A stretch of DNA of 64,000 bases from Caldithrix abyssi DSM 13497 (GCF_001886815.1 NZ_CP018099.1:3036501-3100500); one strand, 5' to 3'; numbered from the stretch's first letter, positions 9,584-17,911 are shown. Numbers and translations: made by a program. The notes: a model not told the origin generated them from the sequence alone.

Positions 9584-9770
9584 TTTGCCGATCTCCTGAG
9601 AAATCCATCCATTTATTTACAAAATCAAACCAAACAATGCAACGCCATTCGCTAATTTTTTAATATTTTATCTTTGAGTTCATCCTAATAAAGCCTCCAT
9701 TGTCATTGAGAATACTTCCTCTGGAAGATCAATCCCGGCCGGGCGGGCTAAGAAAATTTTTGTGCTGCTG

Positions 9771-9810
9771 GATTGGTTGAATGGTTAATTAGTTGAATGG
9801 TTGAATGGTC
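9771..9810 (+). repeat. TTGAATGG heptamer-type tandem repeat
   Basis: Imperfect tandem copies of a 7-8 bp unit (GATTGGTTGAATGG, then AGTTGAATGGTTGAATGG). Similar arrays occur at 49393-49439 and 55511-55543, always between genes. Confidence 0.75.
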
Positions 9811-9860
9811 GCCGGGCTGTCATGCCGAATACCCGCCATGACGGTATGCGCGTAAATTGT

Positions 9861-10042
9861 GCCGATTTGCTTAGTTTTCGTCTTACATATTAAGATACAG
9901 TTCTATTTTTTCTTTTCGATCCTGGCGTTTACTTTTTCAGCTGACGCTGGACAAAAGGGTTTGCGTGAAAAAATTTTTGAGCTCTTTGTGGCTTCTTTGC
10001 CCTCTTGGTGGTTCTTTTTTGGTTGCTGCTGTGCTGCCTTAG
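9861..10042 (+). repeat. Dispersed composite repeat, 9.9-10.0 kb copy
   Basis: It begins with GCCGATTTGCTTAGTTT then CGTCTTA, nearly identical to 55797-55822, and ends with TTTGGTTGCTGCTGTGCTG then CCTTAG, nearly identical to 55891-55916. The middle (CTCTTTGTGGCTTCTTTG) is related to the CTTTGCG blocks of other copies. Confidence 0.65.
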
Positions 10043-10180
10043 ATTCCTACAGTTCAACAAAAACACCGTAGCGTTTCTCTCGACCAGTCCGTCGTTTGAT
10101 CGACCGTTGCGTAGAACTTCATAGAATCTATCATCCTTATTTTTTTCGCAACTTCTTTAATTACTATTACTTACATTTTT

Positions 10181-10196
10181 TGGCACAATAATTGTT
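10181..10196 (+). promoter_or_regulatory. Candidate sigma-54 promoter of the DUF2202 gene
   Basis: TGGCAC (10181-10186), 5 bp, then TTGTT (10192-10196) matches the -24/-12 consensus TGGCAC-N5-TTGC except for T in place of C at -12. The predicted transcript starts near 10207, leaving a leader of about 30 nt that contains the strong AAAGGAGGT box. Confidence 0.55.
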
Positions 10197-10237
10197 TACT
10201 AAGCTGAAAGTTTAACAAAAAAATAAAGGAGGTAATC

Positions 10238-10918
10238 ATGAAGCGAACCATTATCACCAGAGTATTAGGTCTGGTTTTCATTTTAAGCTTAACTTTTACA
10301 CTGGTACAATGCAGCGACGATTCTAACACCGTGCTCTCTTCAACTGCGCGCTCAGGAGCGTTAACGGAAGATGTTATTAATTCATTTCCTTTAGAAGAGG
10401 TATCGCCGGCAGAGGCAGAAGGTTTGACTTTTATGCGGGAAGAGGAAAAATTAGCACGCGATGTCTATCTGACTCTCTATGGACAATGGGGCATACTGGT
10501 CTTCAACAATATTTCAGGCTCTGAACAAATGCATTTCGACGCCATGGGTTATTTGCTACAAAAATACAATATTGATGACCCTGTAGTTGTCGATTCTATC
10601 GGCGTATTTACAAACGCAGACTTGCAAAATCTGTATAACACGCTCATTGTTCAGGGCAAAGACTCAGCAGCTGCTGCTTTAAAAGTAGGCGCGTTAATTG
10701 AAGAGGTGGACATCAGAGATCTTCAAAAAGAATTGGATGAAAATGTCGATAACGAAGATATTCAATACGTTTACGAAACTTTAATGCGTGGTTCGCGCAA
10801 TCATTTACGCGCTTTTGTAAGTTATCTTTCTGCGATGGGCGTTATCTATGAACCACAAATCCTGTCTCAGGAAGAATATGAGGCCATCATTAACAGTCCG
10901 ATAGAGCGCGGCTTTTGA
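10238..10918 (+). CDS. DUF2202 ferritin-like lipoprotein
   Basis: 226 residues. The N-terminus MKRTIITRVLGLVFILSLTF with LVQC at 22-25 looks like a lipoprotein signal, though Gln before the Cys is unusual. The rest matches the DUF2202 family: LTFMREEEKLARDVYLTLY, SEQMHFDAMGYLLQKY and MRGSRNHLRAFVSYL. The spaced Glu/His residues suggest a ferritin-like four-helix bundle that could bind metal. The function is not established. A consensus ribosome-binding site precedes the ATG. A sigma-54-like promoter lies upstream and a terminator follows, so it is probably transcribed alone. Confidence 0.85.
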   Translation: MKRTIITRVLGLVFILSLTFTLVQCSDDSNTVLSSTARSGALTEDVINSFPLEEVSPAEAEGLTFMREEEKLARDVYLTLYGQWGILVFNNISGSEQMHFDAMGYLLQKYNIDDPVVVDSIGVFTNADLQNLYNTLIVQGKDSAAAALKVGALIEEVDIRDLQKELDENVDNEDIQYVYETLMRGSRNHLRAFVSYLSAMGVIYEPQILSQEEYEAIINSPIERGF

Positions 10919-10943
10919 TACGAAAATTAAATAATTCGCATAT

Positions 10944-10971
10944 AAGGGCAGTTTTTAAATTGCCCTTTTTT
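10944..10971 (+). terminator. Rho-independent terminator after the DUF2202 gene
   Basis: Seven-base-pair stem AAGGGCA / TGCCCTT with a 10-nt loop, followed by a T-run, 25 bp after the stop codon. Confidence 0.8.
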
Positions 10972-11066
10972 ATTCCGCTAATTATTTTGCGCTCAATTTT
11001 ATCCTGTATTTTCGCAAACAAAGAAGATTTAAAGGAAAATTTGAGGAATAAAAATTTGGAATTCGC

Positions 11067-11092
11067 GTTTAAATCTATTAGTTTAAATCTAT
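11067..11092 (+). repeat. Short tandem repeat upstream of the SlyD-like gene
   Basis: GTTTAAATCTAT occurs at 11067-11078 and again at 11081-11092, 14 bp apart and about 30 bp before the start codon. It could be an operator or simply an AT-rich promoter region. Confidence 0.4.
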
Positions 11093-11122
11093 AGTTTTTA
11101 ACGTAATTTTAGGAGTTTTTAA

Positions 11123-11602
11123 ATGCAAATTTCGGAAAACAAGGTCGTATCTATCCACTATACCCTTAAAAATGATGCAGGGGAAGTTCTGGATAGCTCA
11201 ATCGGCCAACAACCTTTAAGCTACCTGCACGGCAGGAAAAACATTATCAGCGGCCTGGAAAATGCTCTGACCGGAAAAAATGTGGGCGACAAATTTCATG
11301 TGGACATTCCGCCAGAAGAAGCTTATGGCTTGCGGAACGATGATCTGTTTCAGGTTTTACCGCGCGAAGTGTTTCAGGGTGTTGAAAATATCGAAGTGGG
11401 AATGCAGTTTTACAGCGAAACGCCCGAAGGAGTGCAAATGATTACCGTAACCAACGTCAATGGCGACGAAATTACGGTTGACGCCAATCATCCATTGGCC
11501 GGCGAGACCTTGCATTTTGACGTGGAAGTGGTCGATATTCGTGATGCCACGGAAGAAGAACTGCAGCATGGTCACGTACACGATGGAAGCCATCAGCACT
11601 AA
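11123..11602 (+). CDS. SlyD-like FKBP-type peptidyl-prolyl cis-trans isomerase
   Basis: 159 residues. The FKBP core is split by the chaperone (insert-in-flap) domain as in SlyD: VSIHYTLKNDAGEVLDSS, GLENALTGKNVGDKF, PEEAYG, then the insert and VDANHPLAGETLHFDVEV. It ends in a short His-rich tail (HGHVHDGSHQH) like the metal-binding tail of SlyD. It probably folds proline-limited proteins and may take part in nickel handling. The start has a TAGGAG box. A terminator follows, so it is a single-gene unit. Confidence 0.93.
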   Translation: MQISENKVVSIHYTLKNDAGEVLDSSIGQQPLSYLHGRKNIISGLENALTGKNVGDKFHVDIPPEEAYGLRNDDLFQVLPREVFQGVENIEVGMQFYSETPEGVQMITVTNVNGDEITVDANHPLAGETLHFDVEVVDIRDATEEELQHGHVHDGSHQH

Positions 11603-11640
11603 GCGAGAACAATTCTGATATTGAAATCGAATTACGCAAA

Positions 11641-11671
11641 ATTCCGGCCTTGTGCCGGAATTTTTTTTTTT
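11641..11671 (+). terminator. Rho-independent terminator after the SlyD-like gene
   Basis: Stem ATTCCGGC / GCCGGAAT with a 5-nt loop, followed by about ten T residues. Confidence 0.9.
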
Positions 11672-11743
11672 CGAACGAAGATAGAAATCTTATAACTGCA
11701 ATAAAAACTTTCTTACTTTTTTAGAGTGGACTCATGAATATTA

Positions 11744-11804
11744 AAAAATTAAATTTTGCATTCTTTGTGCTTGATTCAATCAAAGTTTTTTGGTGCGGTA
11801 TAGC
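11744..11804 (+). repeat. Dispersed composite repeat, 11.7 kb copy
   Basis: It carries AAATTTTGCATTCTTTG, then TCAATCAAAGTTTTTTGG and TGCGGTATAGCC. This parallels the copy at 4372-4457 in block order. Confidence 0.5.
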
Positions 11805-11818
11805 CAATTAAATCCATC

Positions 11819-12406
11819 TCATTTTTTTACGCCTTCTTTCAGCTTAATTCCCGCCGCAAACAGAAGCGCCGCAAAAATCCCGGCCAGAACATGAAGCGCC
11901 AGAAAAAAGGCCATAACGGAAGTATCACCCCATTCGAAGCGTTTGAACAGACTTTCGTTCAATACCCACCGTTTAAATTTTACAAAATGAATCGAATTGC
12001 AAAAGAGTCCCTTTGTAAGCAATGGATGAAATGCCGAATACAGTTGCAGGCCAACGCCTACGGAAATGTCCGCCCGAAAATTAACGCCCAGTAAAACAAA
12101 CAGTGCTTCAGCCAGGGCGGCTTCGCACAGGATGGCAATAAACGGCCCCTCTACACTCATGCCAGCAAAAAAGAACTTCATTAAAGCAGCAATGACGCCC
12201 ATTAACAACACACTGCCCCGCATCGGTGCCAGACGTTTTGCAGAAATTAGGAGAAGAGCGACTATAAACGGCATCCAGATGCTAAATAATTCGGGCTGTA
12301 GTCCCTTTAAAATGCGGCTGCCGTAAAGTTCAACGATTCCCCACAGGATACCAATCGAAATAATTCGTGGAATCTGCTTTTCCAACGTAATTTTTTCTTT
12401 TTCCAT
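11819..12406 (-). CDS. Unknown integral membrane protein
   Basis: 195 residues with about five or six hydrophobic helices (for example IISIGILWGIVELYG, FSIWMPFIVALLLISA, GPFIAILCEAALAEALFVLL) and a positively charged C-terminus. I do not recognise the family; the overall look is of a small permease or transporter substrate-binding membrane subunit. It lies downstream of the nap operon on the same strand but behind a strong terminator, so co-expression is doubtful. It is tail-to-tail with the SlyD-like gene. Confidence 0.6.
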   Translation of the reverse strand: MEKEKITLEKQIPRIISIGILWGIVELYGSRILKGLQPELFSIWMPFIVALLLISAKRLAPMRGSVLLMGVIAALMKFFFAGMSVEGPFIAILCEAALAEALFVLLGVNFRADISVGVGLQLYSAFHPLLTKGLFCNSIHFVKFKRWVLNESLFKRFEWGDTSVMAFFLALHVLAGIFAALLFAAGIKLKEGVKK

Positions 12407-12415
12407 TTCAATTAT

Positions 12416-12453
12416 AACAAAAAGCGCCGCTCCCCTTTACAGTGGAGCGGCGC
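12416..12453 (-). terminator. Terminator of the nap operon
   Basis: A 10-bp perfect stem GCGCCGCTCC / GGAGCGGCGC with a 10-nt loop, followed on the minus strand by TTTTTG. It lies 17 bp after the stop of the octahaem cytochrome gene. Confidence 0.9.
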
Positions 12454-12469
12454 CCGAGGTTAGAAGGTT

Positions 12470-14086
12470 TTATCGGTTTTCAAAAAAGGATTTTCCGGGC
12501 AGGACAAGATCGATAACCTGCTCTTTCATCTTCTTCAGATCGTAATCGTTACGTTCTTTGTAAAAATTGAACGTAGAATCAACTGCCGGCGTATTTGCGA
12601 ACTTGGTACCCAGATAGTATTCTTTGTTTTTATAACGCTCTAACCATATCTGCCACTGTTCATCCGACAATAAGCCCTGCTGGTAAGCGGCTTCTACATT
12701 TTTGTACACACGATCCCAATAATCGGGATACTGATTGTAAACAAAGGGCGTTGTGTTTGATCTGGCATTTATACCCCATGCCTGGCCCGGAATATCATAC
12801 AGCGGATAGGTAATAAATTTGGCCGGGCTTTTAGATTTGGCGATCTTTTTAGCTTCAGGATCGCCGTGTTCGGCAGCCCATTTAATTAATTCAATCAACT
12901 TTTCCTGCACTTCCCAGATACCATGCCACTGCGTATAGTCCGCGCCCATCATCAAAGCGCCCATGCGGAAGCGACGGCCTTCGTGATGCCAGCCGTAATA
13001 CATTAAATATTCGGGTTCTTCATCCCAGCCATTTAACACCGGATCGGAATAAAATTTTCCATCCACTTCCAGACGGCTGATTTTACCTTCTTTGGTTAAC
13101 TTTTTAGTCCAGTACACAAATTGACGACGGATTTCATTGTACTGTAAATTAACCAGATCTGCGGTTAACAGGTACACTTTGTAAAAATCCGGCGAATGGC
13201 AACTGGCGCAGATCGCTTCCATACGTTCGCGTTTTTTCTGCCAGTTCCCCAGGTTTTCTTCATCCCATACCGTGCGGTAGCTCCAGGACATTTGCGATTC
13301 CCATGCCAGGCGTTCGCTTACATTATGCGTCATGGGTTGAGTTTCGTTGCCGTCCATGTGGCAGGTTGTACAAACCGGGGTTTCCAGTGGAATACGTTCG
13401 TTATTTTTACTGGAATAGTTCAAATCCATATGAGCTGACTTGGCTTTAAAAATATTGCCGTGTTTGGATTCCAGATAGATTTCGATTTGCGGGTGATCGG
13501 GACCCATGTGACATTCGCCGCAGGTTTCGGGTTGACGGGCAACCGCCTTGCTGTAAGAATGCTTGGCATGACAAACGTCGCACTCGCCAACGCTGCCATC
13601 GGGCCACAAATTGCCGATGTTATGGCATTGCTCGCACCCATGCCTGGTAGAAATCGGATTTTCAAAAACAGATCGATCGGCATTCTTAAGAATCCAGAAC
13701 TGATGGGCGTGCTTACTGTTGGCAAACTCTTCCACCTGTTGTTCATGGCATTTGGCGCAGTCTTTAGGTGTGGGATGTCTGCCCACTAAAATGCTGCTGC
13801 CCGTACAGGTAAAGGCGTCAAAATCATCTTTTTGCGCTTCGTGGCATTCATAGCAGCCCGTTCCGGAGACCGCGTGCATACTCTCCTTCCAGGCGTCAAT
13901 CTGATTTACAGCAATTCCTTTTTCTTCGTGACAGGTAATACATTTCGCCGACATTTCATCAATCTCTATTACAGGCTCAAAAGTACGGCTTTTTTTCATC
14001 TCCACGCCGGCAACAATTAACAGAGCAATAATTAATAAAACACTGAAAATTCCTATCAGCCATTGTTGGGCTTTAACAGTATCCAT
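12470..14086 (-). CDS. Membrane-anchored octahaem cytochrome c, HAO family
   Basis: 538 residues. A single uncleaved-looking helix (9-28) anchors a periplasmic domain with eight CXXCH motifs at Cys 49, 78, 110, 151, 169, 189, 239 and 293. This layout and the long haem-free C-terminal half (about 300-538) fit the hydroxylamine-oxidoreductase-like octahaem family. It is the last gene of the nap operon, directly after Rieske and cytochrome b genes. It most likely carries electrons from that quinol-oxidising module to periplasmic NapM/NapA, or itself reduces nitrite or hydroxylamine. Both are inference. A partial homologue lies at 1-922. No NapC or NapB is encoded nearby. Confidence 0.9.
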   Translation of the reverse strand: MDTVKAQQWLIGIFSVLLIIALLIVAGVEMKKSRTFEPVIEIDEMSAKCITCHEEKGIAVNQIDAWKESMHAVSGTGCYECHEAQKDDFDAFTCTGSSILVGRHPTPKDCAKCHEQQVEEFANSKHAHQFWILKNADRSVFENPISTRHGCEQCHNIGNLWPDGSVGECDVCHAKHSYSKAVARQPETCGECHMGPDHPQIEIYLESKHGNIFKAKSAHMDLNYSSKNNERIPLETPVCTTCHMDGNETQPMTHNVSERLAWESQMSWSYRTVWDEENLGNWQKKRERMEAICASCHSPDFYKVYLLTADLVNLQYNEIRRQFVYWTKKLTKEGKISRLEVDGKFYSDPVLNGWDEEPEYLMYYGWHHEGRRFRMGALMMGADYTQWHGIWEVQEKLIELIKWAAEHGDPEAKKIAKSKSPAKFITYPLYDIPGQAWGINARSNTTPFVYNQYPDYWDRVYKNVEAAYQQGLLSDEQWQIWLERYKNKEYYLGTKFANTPAVDSTFNFYKERNDYDLKKMKEQVIDLVLPGKSFFENR

Positions 14087-14104
14087 ACATCCTCCTAATT
14101 TTAT

Positions 14105-15151
14105 TTAAATAACAATTGTTTCCCAGATGGTTAAAATTAAAGTAATAACCAGCGTCAATACGCCGGCCGTACGGCTAAAAATGGTTCGCTTGGTTTTATC
14201 TTTAGAAATAAGCGGTTCGATAAACGGCCAGAACGTAAAGACTAAAACGAAAGCCGCCGTGGCGTAAATGCCCACATGCAATGGCACCATTTTCAAAAAT
14301 CTGTAAGTAGGGAAAAAGTACCATTCCGGTTTAATATGTTGCGGCGTAATGGCCGGATTGGCCGGTTCTCCGATTCCCGGCGGTAAAATAACCGTTAATG
14401 TGCTCATTAACGTTAAAAGAAAGAGCGTGGCAATGATGATTTTGTAAAAATGATGCGGATAAAATGGATAATATTTTTCTTCAAACCCCTCGGGAATGGA
14501 AACACCGTGCAAGCGTAAGATCACAATGTGCAGAAAAATAAAAAAGAAAATAATTCCTGGCAGGATCATTACATGCAAGGTGTAAAAACGAGTTAGGGTA
14601 TTGGCATTTACCACATCGCCACCGCGCAGAAAAAAGAGCATCATATCGCCGATCAGCGGGACTTCTTTAATCATATTAGTACCCACGGTGGTTGCCCAGT
14701 AAGAGAGCTGGTTGTAAGTTAAAGAATATCCGGTAAACGAAATGGTCATGGTTAAAAAGAACAATAGTACGCCTATGATCCAGTTCAATTCCCTTGGTTT
14801 GCGATAGGCCTGCGTAAAAAATACGCGCGTCATGTGCAACAGTAATGAAATAATCATTAAATTTGCTCCCCATCTGTGCATGCCGCGCACCCAATACCCA
14901 AAACGCACATCTTCGGTAATATGCCGGATGCTTTCATAGGCCATCTCTGGCGAAGGCATAAAATAGAAGGTTAAAAACAGGCCTGTTAGCACCTGGAACC
15001 CAAATAAAATCAACGGAGTGGCGCCCATGACAAACAGCCACTTCTTCATGTGCGTGGGAATGGGTTCTTTAATAAATATTTTTTCGTTAAACTCGACAAA
15101 CTTATCGTAGTCGATCGGGAAGCGTTCTAAAAACCATTCTTTGAATTTCAT
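14105..15151 (-). CDS. Cytochrome b of a Rieske/cytochrome b complex
   Basis: 348 residues, a single-chain cytochrome b. The haem ligands His92/His106 and His193/His208 have classical spacing. The quinol-site motif PEWYF is at 275-279. It should oxidise menaquinol together with the Rieske protein encoded just upstream. Its ATG overlaps the Rieske stop codon in an ATGA arrangement, with GGAG 8 nt before it; an upstream in-frame GTG at 15157 is less likely. The placement inside a nap operon suggests that it replaces NapC as the quinol-oxidising entry point. Confidence 0.93.
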   Translation of the reverse strand: MKFKEWFLERFPIDYDKFVEFNEKIFIKEPIPTHMKKWLFVMGATPLILFGFQVLTGLFLTFYFMPSPEMAYESIRHITEDVRFGYWVRGMHRWGANLMIISLLLHMTRVFFTQAYRKPRELNWIIGVLLFFLTMTISFTGYSLTYNQLSYWATTVGTNMIKEVPLIGDMMLFFLRGGDVVNANTLTRFYTLHVMILPGIIFFFIFLHIVILRLHGVSIPEGFEEKYYPFYPHHFYKIIIATLFLLTLMSTLTVILPPGIGEPANPAITPQHIKPEWYFFPTYRFLKMVPLHVGIYATAAFVLVFTFWPFIEPLISKDKTKRTIFSRTAGVLTLVITLILTIWETIVI

Positions 15152-15612
15152 ACCCACGGACTCCTCACTTTATCTTCCACATAAACATAAATTTTTTGGT
15201 CTTCAACAACGACCTTAAATTCATCCAGAGGTCGCGGCGGAGGGCCCCCGATAACATTCCCTAATTTGTCGAATATACCATTATGACAGGGGCAAAAAAA
15301 GCGGTTTTTATCCTGCTCCCATTTAATGATACAGCCCAGATGGGTACAAATACCAGACATGACTTTGAACTGGCCGTCATGCGGCACCACATAAACCGGA
15401 GTTTTCCCCAGACTGATTTGTTTGGGACGCCCATCCTTGAACTCCCGCTCATGAGCCACCAGGTATTTGTGGTAGGTTTTTTCCTTCTTTTCCGGGAAAA
15501 TGTAAAGAATCAGGTTTCGGAAAAACAGAGCGATGCTTGCGCCTAAAGCCGCGAAGACGCCGCTCTTAAAGAAAAATTCTCGCCGATTGATTTTTTTATC
15601 CTCTTCGGCCAT
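15148..15612 (-). CDS. Rieske 2Fe-2S protein
   Basis: 154 residues starting at the ATG at 15612, which overlaps the napH stop (TAATG) and follows AAGGAGG. Earlier in-frame starts would lie inside napH. An RRE-F-type N-terminus (NRREFFFKSG) and one hydrophobic helix (about 17-39) fit a Tat-inserted membrane anchor. The cluster ligands are in CTHLGC (89-94) and CPCHNG (107-112). It also has the GPPPRPL segment common in bc-type Rieske proteins. It partners the cytochrome b encoded next. Confidence 0.95.
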   Translation of the reverse strand: MAEEDKKINRREFFFKSGVFAALGASIALFFRNLILYIFPEKKEKTYHKYLVAHEREFKDGRPKQISLGKTPVYVVPHDGQFKVMSGICTHLGCIIKWEQDKNRFFCPCHNGIFDKLGNVIGGPPPRPLDEFKVVVEDQKIYVYVEDKVRSPWV

Positions 15613-16487
15613 TACATTTCCTCCTTCTTTATTGGTTCTTCTTTTCTTAATTGGTAGCGAGGCGTAAGGTTGGCAGTTAGATTCATGAAATTCATTTTTA
15701 ATGCCTCTCCGTAAAAATAGCATTCTTTTACACATTCGCCACAGTTAAAACAGGAAGGATAGATTTTATTGGATTTCGGATTGATATGGATTGGACAGCG
15801 CATGACACAGGGCGACTCCGTTTCGTTCATACTGCACACGCAATCCATTTCCGAATAGCTGACTATTAATCCTTTTTTGTAATGAAAACGTTGCAGCAGG
15901 GCGCCAACCGGACACAGTTCCCGGCACCAGATGCGATTGAAAACGACCACATCAAGCGCCAGCAATACGACAATAATTAACGACTCCGTGCCCACCATTT
16001 TCAAAAAGATTAAATCGCTGAAAAAAACGCCTATTTGTCCGGGCATGGAAACAAAATACAGAATGGGGAATCCGGCCAGCGCCGCCAGAATGAGCCAGCC
16101 GACCAAAATGCCCCAATAGCGTCGGGAATGCACAGGATAAACTCTGCCCTTTCCGGGGAAGATTTTTCGCAACCACTCGGCCAGTAAATTGTAGGGGCAA
16201 ATGAAACTGCAAAAAATCTTACCCGCAAAAAAGGCGATACCCACCGGAATGATGAGCCCCAATAGTAGCGTACGGTTAAGGCTCAATGTTAATAAAAAGT
16301 CCTGCAAAGCAAACAACGGATCGACAAATTCAATCTTCCAGATGCGCAGGCTGTAATAATTACCGGTGACGAATGTGATTTTCAAAACATTTAAGATCGG
16401 AATCATCACCAAAAAAGCCAATGACAAAACTTGAATCACCCGCCGTTTACGAAAAAGAAAGGACAGCACCTTCTGTTTTCCGTTCAC
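15612..16487 (-). CDS. napH: NapH-like membrane polyferredoxin
   Basis: 291 residues with about four or five helices. The two cytoplasmic CX3CP motifs of NapH are visible (CSFICPYN and CRELCPVG). Two 4Fe-4S motifs follow at the C-terminus: CSMNETESPCVMRCP, which is atypical, and CFNCGECVKECY. NapH with NapG forms a quinol dehydrogenase that feeds periplasmic nitrate reductase. The start overlaps the napG stop by 4 bp (ATGA). Confidence 0.9.
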   Translation of the reverse strand: MNGKQKVLSFLFRKRRVIQVLSLAFLVMIPILNVLKITFVTGNYYSLRIWKIEFVDPLFALQDFLLTLSLNRTLLLGLIIPVGIAFFAGKIFCSFICPYNLLAEWLRKIFPGKGRVYPVHSRRYWGILVGWLILAALAGFPILYFVSMPGQIGVFFSDLIFLKMVGTESLIIVVLLALDVVVFNRIWCRELCPVGALLQRFHYKKGLIVSYSEMDCVCSMNETESPCVMRCPIHINPKSNKIYPSCFNCGECVKECYFYGEALKMNFMNLTANLTPRYQLRKEEPIKKEEM

Positions 16488-16990
16488 TTTGACGCATTCC
16501 TTTTTATTACAACGATAGACGGTTCTTCATTGGGGCAGACGTTTTCGCAAATTCCGCATCCCACGCACTTCTCCTCCACCACCACCGGATAAATCTCATC
16601 TTTTAAAATAATGGCTTCCGTGTAAATGGGGCATCGTTCGTAACAGGCCCGACAGATAATGCCCATGTAAGGTAAACAGGTCTCCTGGTCAATTTTTGCA
16701 ATGCCCATTTGCACCTGCTCTTTTTTCAGAATGGGTTGCAGGGCATCGGTCGGGCATTCGGGCGGACATATCATACACAGATAACAGGGAATATCGCGGG
16801 GAATGATAACCGGCGTCCCTGAGTTTTTCCCAAGGCCCTTTTTAATCACTTTGATACTCTTATAGGGGCACACCTCCACACAGCGTCGGCATCGAATGCA
16901 GTGTTTTAAAAAAAGCTCTTCATCCAGCGCCCCGGGCGGTCTTAGCGGTTCCCGATAATTCGCAATTTTTTCCAGAATTTCCTTAAGCAT
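16484..16990 (-). CDS. napG: NapG-like ferredoxin with four 4Fe-4S clusters
   Basis: 168 residues with four cluster motifs: CIRCRRCVEVCP, CYLCMICPPECP, CLPYMGIICRACYERCP and CVGCGICENVCP. The sequence is homologous to NapG but lacks a Tat signal at the N-terminus (MLKEILEKIANYREPL), so it may stay cytoplasmic or be exported with a partner. It overlaps napD by 8 bp and napH by 4 bp, which indicates tight translational coupling. Confidence 0.85.
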   Translation of the reverse strand: MLKEILEKIANYREPLRPPGALDEELFLKHCIRCRRCVEVCPYKSIKVIKKGLGKNSGTPVIIPRDIPCYLCMICPPECPTDALQPILKKEQVQMGIAKIDQETCLPYMGIICRACYERCPIYTEAIILKDEIYPVVVEEKCVGCGICENVCPNEEPSIVVIKRNASK

Positions 16991-17252
16991 CTTTCTGATC
17001 TATTTCAATTTCAGACACTTCATCTTCAAAATTAACGTAAGCCGGATATATCCCTAAAATAGCCGGATCGTTATTTTGAACTTCCTCTAAATAGGCTTTT
17101 AAATTGGTTTGGGGCGTGGTTTCTATCACTGCAACAATATAATGCCCTTCATGGATGCCATAGGTGGTTATCTCAGGCAGTTGCTCCAGGCGCTGATAGA
17201 CCTTTTGCACTTCTTCTTTTTTGGTTAAAATAGCTACTCCTGCAATTGCCAA
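16983..17252 (-). CDS. napD: NapD-like chaperone of NapA
   Basis: 89 residues, the usual NapD size and ferredoxin-like fold pattern: IAGVAILTKKEEVQKVYQRL, TYGIHEGHYIVAVIE and PAILGIYPAYVNFEDE. NapD binds the Tat signal of NapA and guides its maturation. The start is a TTG: an in-frame TGA lies just upstream and AAAGGAAG precedes the TTG at the right distance. It begins 12 bp after the preceding ferredoxin gene. Confidence 0.9.
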   Translation of the reverse strand: MAIAGVAILTKKEEVQKVYQRLEQLPEITTYGIHEGHYIVAVIETTPQTNLKAYLEEVQNNDPAILGIYPAYVNFEDEVSEIEIDQKDA

Positions 17253-17264
17253 AACCGCTTCCTT

Positions 17265-17819
17265 TCATGTTTTAGGTTTAATCTCAATGGCCGGTTGTTC
17301 TGCCGGACATTGGTACTCGCAGATGCCGCAACCGGTACAAATTTCTTCGTTTACCACCGGCCGCCCGGAGGCATTAACCGAAATCGCTTCATTGGCCAGC
17401 GGGCAGGCGTTAACGCAAGCGCGGCAGAACAGGCCGCTGTAAGCCAGGCAAAGATTTTTATTGATCCGGGCCACGCCATTTAACTTTTGGGCAAACGCTC
17501 TTTGCAACGCCCCCGGTTGACAGGCAGAGATGCAGGGATAGTCCGAACACATAAAACAGGGTTGTTCAGATGGCACAATGATCGGCTTTCCGAAAAAGTC
17601 GTTTTCTGGGTCACGACACACACGCAACGCTTCATGGGGACAAACCGATACACATTCGTAACATTCTGTACAGGTCTGTAAAAACTGTTTTTCTGAAGCC
17701 ACGCCAGGCGGTAGAAGGACAAATGATCCTTTCGTATTCGCAGCCTGTGAAATTTCGCGAAATATTGCGGCGAAATTCTTCAAAAATGATTTTCTGCTTA
17801 TTCTCTCCGTCCTGGCCAT
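17265..17819 (-). CDS. Second four-cluster ferredoxin of the nap operon
   Basis: 184 residues with four 4Fe-4S motifs: CTECYECVSVCP, CFMCSDYPCISAC, CLAYSGLFCRACVNACP and CTGCGICEYQCP. It is a paralogue of the NapG-like protein at 16484-16990. The N-terminus contains SRKSFLK, close to a Tat consensus with Lys for the second Arg, but no hydrophobic stretch follows. It may be a NapF-like cytoplasmic protein or a NapG that has lost export. It is separated from napA by a 92-bp gap holding a terminator-like hairpin. Confidence 0.85.
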   Translation of the reverse strand: MARTERISRKSFLKNFAAIFREISQAANTKGSFVLLPPGVASEKQFLQTCTECYECVSVCPHEALRVCRDPENDFFGKPIIVPSEQPCFMCSDYPCISACQPGALQRAFAQKLNGVARINKNLCLAYSGLFCRACVNACPLANEAISVNASGRPVVNEEICTGCGICEYQCPAEQPAIEIKPKT

Positions 17820-17840
17820 TTAAAAACTCCATTTTCGTTT

Positions 17841-17897
17841 AAAAAAGGGAACTGTCTCTAAGGTCGCCATGCAACCGCCATTTTGAGACAGTCCCTT
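17841..17897 (-). terminator. Terminator-like hairpin between napA and the ferredoxin genes
   Basis: The arms AAGGGA-CTGTCTC and GAGACAG-TTCCCTT (one bulged base) pair around a 26-nt loop and are followed on the minus strand by six T residues. It could partly terminate transcription or protect the napA 3' end. Confidence 0.65.
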
Positions 17898-17911
17898 AAC
17901 CTTTTAAGGAA

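Larger units (their letters stand above)
9584..10180. other. Repeat-filled intergenic region
   Basis: About 600 bp without a convincing gene. A 70-codon open frame at 9859-10071 lies over repeated DNA and is rejected. The region contains a TTGAATGG heptamer-type array (9771-9810), a GCCGATTTGCTTAG block (9861-9889) and a GCTGTGCTGCCTTAG block (10011-10042). The same blocks recur in the same order at 55.5-55.9 kb. Confidence 0.6.

Noticed and set aside
9859-10071. 70-codon plus-strand open frame
   Set aside because: It lies across dispersed repeat blocks that recur at 55.8 kb in a non-coding context.
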